Below are positions 1 to 9,100 of a stretch of DNA of 64,000 nt, piece by piece (position 1 is the first letter of the stretch; every line of letters begins with the position of its first letter). Both the position numbers and the translations under genes were made by a program. The stretch comes from Atriophallophorus winterbourni. Taxonomy: Eukaryota; Platyhelminthes; Trematoda; Plagiorchiida; Microphallidae. The notes beneath the pieces were generated by a model. The model worked only from the letters and a program-made list of their open reading frames with translations, was not told the origin of the DNA and did not search any database. Location: positions 87,018 through 151,017 of the forward strand of contig JACCGJ010018497.1 in NCBI GenBank assembly GCA_013407085.1. Direction: 5' to 3'.

Positions 1-267
1 AAGGAAAATGTGAAGTTCAGCGTTGAGTATGAATACGATTTGGGATTAACATAAGGGTTTCCGACGTTTCGAAAAACACGCAATGAAATGATATTTGAAA
101 ATATTCGAGACCGATCGGGAGTCCATCATCATGAAAAGAAAGTTTATAATGAATCGGTTAGAGCAGGGTTTTTTTGGTAACGCAGGTATTAGAGTAACAT
201 ATAAGAGAGGTAGAACGCTCCGCTCCGCTCCGTATTAATGCATATCGCAGATAAGAATCCTTTAGGT

Positions 268-615
268 TGTGCGACCAACTGCATCTACAAAATCAAATAC
301 AAAGGTTGCGCGGGTGTTTACATTGAGCAAACATCTAGAGAACTTTACACTAGGGTAGTCGAACACAGGAAACGAGTAGGAAAGCAGTGAATATCAATCA
401 CTGATTCGGGATTCTGCCCTAGCTGACCACGTGCTAGACAAGGATCACAGCGTAGATCTTGATAACGTGGAAGCGATAAGACGGGATGTAAAATCTAATG
501 GGGAAAGACTTCACGTTGAGGCAGTGGAAATAACAAAGGCTGGGACGAATGGAATGAACAGGGCGGATGGGCGGATACCTCAACAATCTGGCGTTCGGTT
601 ATGCAGTGGATAAGG
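268..615 (+). pseudogene. PLE GIY-YIG endonuclease fragment, broken
   Basis: The translation starts in a Cys-containing segment (CIYKIKYKGCAGVYIEQTS), which has the layout of the GIY-YIG domain of PLEs: Ile-Tyr, two cysteines, Gly-Val-Tyr-Ile, then Thr-Ser-Arg-Glu-Leu. The Gly expected after VYI is Glu here. A TGA stop follows EHRKRVGKQ at about 388. After a frame change the reading resumes (ALADHVLDKDHSVDLDNVEA) and matches the C-terminal tail of the copy at 39532-39714. In PLEs this domain nicks target DNA. This copy is a dead fragment. Confidence 0.7.
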
Positions 616-825
616 ATTAACGTGCACAACACCTAATGTGAACATGGATTACGTGAGCAGTGGGTCAGCGGACGTTGTTCGCACCTGCACACTAAACAAA
701 CAATTTAGTGATTAACACAGCATTTAGGGTGTGATCAATTGTCTCGATCTCGCCTGTCTATCTTAGAGAACTCAGGATTGGTCAAGAAAATGTTATTTAA
801 ACCTGAACCCTGTTCGTACCGACAG

Positions 826-872
826 CCTTGGTCTGTCGAAGCTTGTGTCCAGAAGCGAAACGTTACCAAAAA
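826..872 (+). ncRNA. Degenerate hammerhead ribozyme of the PLE
   Basis: Reading the plus strand, TTGGT is followed by CTGTCGA, a stem GCTT...AAGC, then GAAAC, GTT and ACCAA. TTGGT and ACCAA can form helix I. The first core box has one change from CUGANGA (A to U). Hammerheads with very short helix III are an established feature of PLE terminal repeats. Compared with the other two copies in this window, this one keeps GAAA and helix I but has a damaged core. Confidence 0.6.
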
Positions 873-936
873 ACCTGTTCTAACTAATTCAGGGCAATGA
901 AACGAATTATCCACAAACCGATTAGCCTATCTGTCT

Positions 937-1165
937 GAAGTCACAAGCGTGATCCAGGCAAGGTGCCGTGCAGTCATAGACTGCATGTGGGATAAGATAC
1001 TGTCAGGTTTCCCAGGCCTAGACAGATGACAAAGAAAATAGAAATGGTACTGAGAATCCAGCGTGCTTCAACATGCAACCCACTACCCGTGGCCAATCAA
1101 TTTAGCACGGTGTTGGCCGACCAACACACAAGTACTGCACCATTGCACATCCGTGCAGGGAAGTA
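937..1165 (+). repeat. R1 short interspersed repeat, copy 1
   Basis: This is the first of nine copies of a roughly 200-230 bp repeat. Shared blocks in order are GATCCAGGCAAGGTGCCG, ATACTGTCAGG, CCAGGCCTAGACAGAT, GAGAATCCAGCGTG, a CATGCA block, GGCCAATCAATTTAGCAC and ACATCCGTGCAG. No pol III boxes, coding capacity or poly(A) tail were recognised, so SINE-like is only a size and dispersal label. Confidence 0.8.
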
Positions 1166-1586
1166 AGAATTATCTCTCGGAGATTAAAGCACTACATGTA
1201 TTTCATTTTTTGAATATCTGTGCGATCAGCGATTCGCACAAGAAAGTCTTTGGTATGCACACCTCTAAAAAATCACCCATTGTAAAGAGTGAGATTAGGC
1301 CACCTTCATTTGAACAGAAGCCATCAGCAGCCAAGTTGTGCTTCAAGGATGCTAACTAGCCGAAGCTCGTACCGCATCGCGTGAGGTGGGCAAGTCATTG
1401 CAAGGGCAATTAAACTGTCGTTGAAAATGTTCAGTTCAGCGTGTGACAGCGATTGTTTTTGTGTGTGATGAGATTTCCGTCAAATTCAACAATAGTCTCG
1501 CTTTGTCTGATGTTTCTCGAACTTGCTGAGAGCATAATTTGGAAAAGTGTGTGTACTTTGTCATCATAGCATGATGGTTCCAACAA

Positions 1587-1742
1587 TTCGATCCTATTTA
1601 TTCACCACGTTTCCTGTTCCGTTTTCTTTTCTCATCGGTCTAGGCCTGGACAACCTTGACAGTATCTTAGCCCACGTGCAATCTCTGACTATGCGTCACT
1701 TTGCCTGGATCAGGTTTGTGCTTTCATACCATACCATATACC
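1587..1742 (-). repeat. R1 repeat, copy 2 (truncated)
   Basis: This is the left half of R1 in inverse orientation. On the plus strand it reads GGTCTAGGCCTGGACAACC, GACAGTATCTTAGCCCACG, then CACTTTGCCTGGATCAGG. The half carrying the CCAATCAATTTAGCAC block is missing. Confidence 0.75.
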
Positions 1743-1919
1743 ACGTTTTTAAATAGATTCAAGCAACATTAAACATTTAACGTTAGCACGCTGAAGGTAG
1801 TGCATAAAGCTGTTTTCAATTATCCAATAACCGTATTGCAATTAACAATGCTTCCATGTTGTGAATCTTTATAATAATCGGAAAAACTTCAAATGAATAA
1901 ATTATTTGATACGGAAAAC

Positions 1920-2700
1920 CATGCAAGGTGAACATTCGTCGACCTTCATCAGAACGCTCGATGTATTCCAACGTCGCTGGTAGACCATACGAAAGTTGTT
2001 TCGGGTTTGAAGTTGAGATGGCTAATTCAATTTTGCTTTAAATTATAACTCTAAACCCTTGTTCGTTAATTAGCTGTCTGAAATATGTGTGGTTGGATCC
2101 ATGTTGTTTGCGAAAATTCTCACCCGCGTATCGAGTTCTTCGTCGACTATTTGACAACGAAAATGAAAAAATCACTTGTGTTCCGAAATTCAGCGCTAAT
2201 TGTGTGGCCCCAAAAGTTTATATTTCAACGTCTCGCGTATATCACGATATTACTTTCTAACTTCGCTGCATAGCTACGCGCAGAACAAGGGGCGATGAGT
2301 TACTCAATGCAGTTCCATAATTTTTTGGGGGCCAAAGGATGAGAGAATTTTCTAATGCTATCCATATCTCATTCAGTCAGTCTCCAATGCTAGGGGCAGT
2401 ATGACCAATTTGGCCAAAGGTACACTTTCGTTGGTTGGAAATAGATCTAGAACAAAAAACTCTTGTTGTGCCCTTCGAGGTTTTGATGTTACGTCTCTCT
2501 GAAGGCTTTTTGCACTTCACGACACCACGAGGGTGACAGTTATATTATTTGGAATGGTGTAAAAGAATGTTACTAAAATAAATAAACAAAGGTAACGTTC
2601 GACCCATAAAAGAAAACCCACCGACTATTTGTTGTACGCTTAAGCTTCATCGATTGTGGATAAAGGCCGCTTGAAAACCCAAGGTTTTGTTGACTCGGCT
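1920..2700. other. No gene recognised (downstream of last seen FANCD2 exon)
   Basis: This stretch follows the splice donor of the last in-phase FANCD2 exon, so it is probably intron. Two minus-strand open stretches (about 2030-1920 and 2148-2085) were considered as further exons but fit the reading phase poorly. Nothing else was recognised. Confidence 0.4.
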
Positions 2701-2704
2701 TTAC

Positions 2705-3102
2705 CTGTTGCGGGTAGTGTGCAGTCCAGAGAAATCCAGGTTCAAACGACGGTGTTGGGATACAAACGGGATCGCTGATGTCCGCTTGGTTTCGCTCGAT
2801 CGAACGCTTGACGTATGAGGTAACTGCACCAGCGAATTCCCGACGAAGACGAGCAACTTGCCGGAGTCTAGCAAGTGCAACAGGACGCAACACCCTGGTT
2901 GATCGACAAGCAGAATCATTTTGCCCGGTTAAAATTGGCACCGCGAACACATTGATCACTTGGATCAGCCAATTGATTGTGAACAACAAAAGTAGGACAG
3001 CTTTGTTGCTCGGGTCGCTTACGGAACCAATATCGGTGACGAGATCATCGGTAAAAGTTTCATTTGGAAGTAAAATTGGGCAACCGAGAAGGGCATCGAT
3101 CG
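2705..3102 (-). CDS. FANCD2: FANCD2-like exon 8 (last one identified)
   Basis: After the acceptor TCTTATTTCAG the exon reads IDALLGCPILLPNETF and later VLLLLFTINWLIQVINVFA, which match human IDGLLDCPIFL and FLTLNWFREIVNAFC. A basic helix (RVLRPVALARLRQVARLRRE) follows, aligned with VLTRLKHIVELQ, and then VTSYV, aligned with VTPDYV. The donor GTAAAG (2704-2699) follows CAG in phase 0. The next exon was not found in the window. Confidence 0.88.
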
Positions 3103-6100
3103 CTGAAATAAGATATCAGATATCATATATATATAATAATATATATATATATCCTATAGTGCTTAAATGTGCAATAGCTCTTTTCTACGTTAAACCGCCT
3201 TCGATCATGAACTGTATGCAAAAAAACACTAGATTCTCACTGTCATCATCTAGTTTCCTTTATATTTACTTAGGACTGGGCAACCAGACAGATTCCAAGT
3301 CAAAGTGTAATAGTATATGACTGTGTAGCACTTCGTCTGGATATAGGGTTGAGATCTAAAAATACGCGGCCAAATTAATCTGCTACATTCAGTGAGCTGC
3401 ATCACAGTCAGCCCTAGGCTTGCAATTTGATGACCGAAGTGAAAATATGTGAAATCATAATGACAATGACATTCTGGAGAAGTTTTGCGTGTAGACCGTG
3501 GAGACGAATTTAAGGAGCGGATAAAAAATACAATATAATTAAACGTTTTAGGCATGTAGATCAAACTATCGAACATATGTTTACGAATAACAAGAAATCA
3601 TCAGCACAGTGTAAATGAAAGTGCATGAACAAAATTCAATGATATAACGAGTTGTGTAGTTATATATTTTGACATTGAAACTGCGAGTTGGAATAAATTT
3701 GCTGTTGACGCTTACTTTAAAAACACTATGCGAACCACGGATGTGCAATCGTACAATACTTCTATGCTGTGCAGCTACCACCGTAGTAAATTGATTGGCC
3801 GCCGGTAGTGAGCTGCATGTGGAAACACACTGGAGTCTCACTACCATTCCCACTTGTATTTTCGTTCTCATATTTGTCTAGGCCTCGGCAACCTGACAGT
3901 ATCTTAGCCCACGTGCAGTCTGTGACTGTGCGGCACTTTGCCTGGATCAGGCTTGTGCTTCCAGGCATGCACATGCATATGCAACATTTCTTTCAAGTCA
4001 GGGGATGAGCAGAAACTGCCATCGATCAGGCGAATGCTGTCAATCGCGGTGAAAGACGCGAGAGTGATTGTACACCCAGAATGGTTAGTCATGGGATTGT
4101 GCTTCGCTTGCGATGTACATCCATGATCGACATCGACCTAAGGAGGCCAATGACAGTTACACGGGTTCAGCAACTTTAATTCTTATTCATTCACACGAAA
4201 CGAGATAACTCGTAATAATTTCACGTCCCAACCTGCATGACGTACCATCTAGACGACCGTTGTGATGTAGAGATTCAATCGAGGCCAACAAGGCGATTTG
4301 CGAGGGCAACACAAGCGGCGATAATGCAATAGAGGACCTGACAAGATGTGACGTTCGCGAATGAGCATCTTGGGTTTGTGCAAGAAACGTTTCCCAAGCC
4401 GGGCCGATATTGAGAGCGATCTCACACATCGCAGGATCGTTTAAATTTAATCGAGTTTGATATTCATCCATAGGGCTGTTATCCACAACAAAATTGTCCT
4501 GAAAATCATTTGAATGAATTAAAGCATTTGATATATAATATATATAATACGACATTTGATTTATAATCGCGATTTCAATAGGGAATGGATTTTGTACGCA
4601 TATTGGCAATCATGTATCACTAACCACCCTTCGTAAGATATGAGCACATTTAACCTGGCATAAACTGGTCTTGACTTCCCATCAAGCATAGAATTAACTG
4701 GGAATATGTCAACTCAGGACAGGTTACCGTTAATATGTGGGGCGTGAGTTCCCAAAACAGTAGCTTCCTTTCATTCATACTCACACTTCGCCCACCAAGA
4801 TCAAGTGGCTACGGTGATATCAACTATTCTAACAATCAGCATAATTGTACAGAAATATTACCGACGAAAACACGCCTAGAAGCAACACGTTTTACAGAAG
4901 ATTGGATCAACGTTGGCCAGAAGTCGGCGGTCGGATCCAGATCGCAGTTGGCCATTTAGAAAATTGTGAGGAACTCACTACTCGTTGACATGCACATGTG
5001 AAAAATAGGTATGGATAATCATCCTAAAATTAAGCGCAGCGGCACAGCATTCTGTCTAGAACTGATTTCTGGTTGTTGTTGTTGTTGTTGGCATCCTTCG
5101 GTCGATGTCGACCATAGATGTACATCACAATCAAATGAATTTTCATGTTTTACAGCTTTTTGAATGACTAAACAGTCCGATTTGGGAGGAACAATCTCTC
5201 CCGCAGCGCTTGCAACGATGGTCAGAACTCTGTTGTAGGGCGTCAGTTACACGCCGGCGGCGTGATCTGCGTTCAGCAGCCAAGAGCTGTATCTGCTCCT
5301 CCCCAGCTTGCAGACGACGCTTTACACAATGCCTCGAAAGTGAGCGATCAAGAGCAAGTTCTTCCCAGCTCGCGGGGTCAATGCCAAGAGCTTTCATATC
5401 TCATTTGCAAACGTCTTTGTACCGCAAGTGCGGTCGGTCAGCGGAGATCAACTACAGTCCTAAATGAGTATTTTAGACTTATTAAGTGTTTTTCATGACT
5501 TGTAATTTAATTTCTAGTCTTTGTTACATTATCTGAGGGTTATCTCCCGAAAGAGCGACATTATCCAAATACTGTAGATCGGTAAACTTTCATTCGCCAG
5601 AAGTTCAACTTCCGCAATCTCCAAACAATCGAAGCTTTCAACAGCGCCAAAAACTGGCGAGTCAGAGCAGCCCTACTGAAACGCAACAAAGAAGAGTAAA
5701 GAGGAAGACGAGTAGCGACATGTTCCAAAACAGCCGGAGATTTGGTAATATAATGCTTTCAAAACCAAAACAATTTTCGGGCAATCCGTGTTTCAACAGA
5801 ATATCGCGATTAAATGAATCGGATGCAGATTGGATGTCTAGAAATACCGCACATATTTGAGAGCACTCGTATGATAAAACATGGCTAGACAAGCATTATG
5901 CGAGTTCCGACAATTTTAAAGCTGAAATGTTAAGCGTTGAAAACACAAATGGGTTTTGATGAACCAACCTGAAAATCTCTCATCGTTCTCACACCTATCC
6001 ATTTGATCAGCCGGTAGGACTGCAATGCGGATGGTACGTTGAAAATATTCTTGCCTGTAGGTTCTTTTGCCAGTTGTGAAGCCTCGGTTGGATCGATAGA

Positions 6101-9100
6101 CCGTCCCATTCGGATAAGCGACAAATTCAGCTCATCCAGCCACATTGATTGAAGTTGTGGATGCCTAAATGTCGCATGTTCGATTAACCCGATCAATTGT
6201 AGAATTAGTCGAGACGGTGGCAGCACAGTGTGCGGCTCAGCCATACTGTCAGTATCCTCACTATCATCCGCCACTAAATGGATCTCATTTGGGTCGTCAG
6301 CTAGTCCGGTTCCGGAACCACGAAGAGTTAAACAACTGGTTGTGCTTGACCTGGAAGTGGTGGATGTCGCACCAGAGCGATCCAAATCGGTGTGACTTAA
6401 CTGACTAGCAAGAATCACTGACTGTATAATGAAGTAGAAAATGATAAAAGCTTTGCGGGAAACAGAATAGCATATTACGAGAAAAAGATACGAGTTTAGC
6501 GAGTTTGTGATGAGGTCCAAGCGTAAACAGATTATAACAGTAAAGTTGCAAGTTGCGTTCGACATTACTTTATCAGCAATCATACAAATGTATAATCATG
6601 TAATTCGCGGGTAACTGCTAAAATGAGCAGCCAACGGCATAGAAATGTATGTCAAACATGTTGGAGTCTCACTGCCATCTTCTTTTTCTTCTATCTGTAC
6701 AAGTCTGGGGAACCTGTGGCCATGAGGCACTTGGACTGGATCCATACATGTGATTTCATTTATACATTCGACATGAGTAATAAGAGCACACAAAAAGTAT
6801 TGAGCAATGGGGCAGACAAACGTGCTTTAAAAATTTCAAGTTGCACATGCATATATATGAACATTACGAGGCAATGGTTATTAACAGCTAGGATATCACC
6901 GCGAGCATTTGAAAAGTTAAACAATGAAAATACACACCCGAAATAAGATCGAAACTTGAAAATCACAAAAAATTGTCAACAAATAAAAGTACCTCTTCAA
7001 TTTGCGTAGATGATGGAATTACGGAATGATCGGAGATAGGTACAGGACGCCGGCATATAACTTCCAAAACTGAAACCGCACCAATCATTGCGAATGCTTT
7101 AGATACTAATTGACGATCGGAGAAACGTTTGCGAATCAGGCCGAGGAGTTTTTCTTGTAGCGCTCGATTCGTCTTGGTGCTGAATAAAACGAGTAACCCA
7201 GGGAGCAAAAGAAATAAGCAAAGGCACGTTGTCTTGGATCCATCATTAATTAACCCGTTTGAAAAGCGCTACACTGAAGGATGAATTGATAAATAGGTAT
7301 GAAAACTAAATTCTGCCGTTACCAGGGAGCTAAGTGTGTGCAAATCTTGATCATGCTATACCTACATGAATACTACAAACAGTGTGAAAATGGTCTTGAG
7401 TGTGTGTAATTGTGTGATTGAAAACCATGATATTTCATATCCCCGAGATTTCATCTCTATAATTGTTAGATAAATTTCACACAATAGTTTTCAAAATGGT
7501 GCATTTTGGACTGATGATATTTCCCCAAAAAATTTCAACAACAACAATCTTCCATGAACGGGGATACATGGGTTAAATGGGACGATCGACGATCGGAAAA
7601 CTGACATTGGTGATAGTATTACAACAATTTTCAGTGAATATTCAAACAAACGCAAATGAATGAACCCAGTCAATGGACCGATAACTTACAAAAATGCAAG
7701 CCATGCCAGTGTGACGAAGAGCAATCTTGCATGTTCCAACAAATTACGGAACGTGTTGTCCATAGCATGATTGGTCATAGACATATTGGTCACCGTTTGG
7801 AACAAGCGCTCCAGCGATTGAAAGAGCAGACTTTCAAAATTGGTTAATTCTTGAGGAACAGTTTGTGCAAGACGCAACAGAGCCAAGAGACTTGTTTGGT
7901 TTGTTTTCAATTTCTGTTCCAGAAAAAAGTTGGTTTTACTCATATCCTGTCGAAAAGAGTTTGACACTCCATGTCGAAGCAAACAAATAACGATATTCTT
8001 CTTTTGAACGTACGAGCACGCGGGTTGGCAAAACAATTGGTTGAGTATTATCAACCCCAATTCCTGCATATTGTTCCCGGTGGATAATTCAGTGAAGCCA
8101 GTTGTAGACATCAATTGGTCAATATAAAATAGGAATGAGTTGAACATATTAAGTTTTTCCGATAAGATGAAGCATTCTCCATAGTTCTCGAAAAGCTCTC
8201 GCACTAGACTCTCTCTTCCGAGTGATGGAAAAAGTCTCCCACTGGTAAGTAAACGTTTGAATACTGTGGCAGCCTCTTTCTGTGTTTTGTTGGTTTTCAA
8301 AGTATCATTTGAAAATTGCTGGCTGTCCAATTTACACATAGTCGCACCGTGTGCAACCACATTGGGTATATTGTATATAACACACAAGATCAGGAAATCT
8401 TGCACAGCTTGCTCGTGAAATATAGAATCGGTCTCCGGTGAAACATCGAGAACTGGTAGTGGTGAAGTATCAATCGCTCGAATCCATCTGCAATTTCAAC
8501 GGTGAAGAATGACTTAAGAACAAAGCGAATGTTATGTATGAAGGAACAGTTTAATTGAGATGACATTTTCGTCAGACGAGGAATGATTGTTGTGAGGCAC
8601 AACCACAAAGACACGAGCACGCTACCTTGCTCATTTGGTTTTACAAATTCATCAAACTTCCCTTTTGTTTTCAAAGGTATTTGAACCAAACTTGTGTTTG
8701 CGCACATTGATAGCATTTTAAGCCATTTTATAATCTGTTTGTAAGTAATATTTCATTCAAAATTGATATGCAATATAGATGACTTGCCGTCTCTAAGGAA
8801 GATGCATTCTATGATATGTTGGGAAGTGTTCATCATTTCAATTATCAAGAGGAGCATGACACCGATAGTAAGTACAGAATGCTCAACTGCAACCATAAAC
8901 GGGAGTTAAAAGCTGCAAAATCCTTAGAAGATTGAGCACAAGCACATTGGGATCAAATGTTTACATTTGAGAACGAGTAGTGGCATCAGCAGGGTAACTA
9001 CCGTGTAGTTTCCCGTACAATGCGTTCAAAAACAAGCTAGCTTGCTATTCTATTTAACAATATACAAGATTCAACGAGCAAACCACGAGATATTCACAAC

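Larger units (their letters stand above)
146..905 (+). mobile_element. Penelope-like element remnant (3' part)
   Basis: This stretch holds the C-terminal GIY-YIG endonuclease part of a Penelope-like retroelement (about 268-615), a 3' untranslated part and a degenerate hammerhead (826-872). About 30 bases at 150-187 (CGGTTAGAGCAGG, then GGTAACG) reappear in inverted orientation at about 860-905, so the remnant is bracketed by inverted copies of its terminus. The same terminus occurs at 39175-39200 and 56088-56115. The reverse transcriptase is absent. The identification rests on similarity to the better preserved copy at 39.2-41.1 kb. Confidence 0.7.
5060..5892 (-). mobile_element. RTE-like LINE, truncated, in FANCD2 intron 6
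   Basis: Two separate parts of one LINE protein lie in order on the minus strand: a reverse transcriptase piece at 5892-5662 and a C-terminal domain at 5460-5143. These are followed by a 3' tail ending in a (GTT)n tract at 5082-5099. The middle of the reverse transcriptase is deleted. The element has the same orientation as the host gene. Confidence 0.8.

Noticed and set aside
1920..2148. Possible FANCD2 exons 9 and 10 (minus strand; ...DEELDTRVRIF... and ...KQLSYGLPATLEYIERSDE)
   Set aside because: There is faint similarity to the human FRELDIEVF and QLGPPELLFLLEDL segments, but the acceptor phases do not follow from exon 8 and the matches are too short.
2778..3320. 180-codon plus-strand open frame
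   Set aside because: It is antisense to exon 8 of the FANCD2-like gene and runs on through an AT repeat, so it is a shadow frame.
7509..7540. CTGATGA motif in FANCD2 intron 4 as a hammerhead
   Set aside because: No stem II, GAAA box or helix I partner follows, so it is a chance occurrence.
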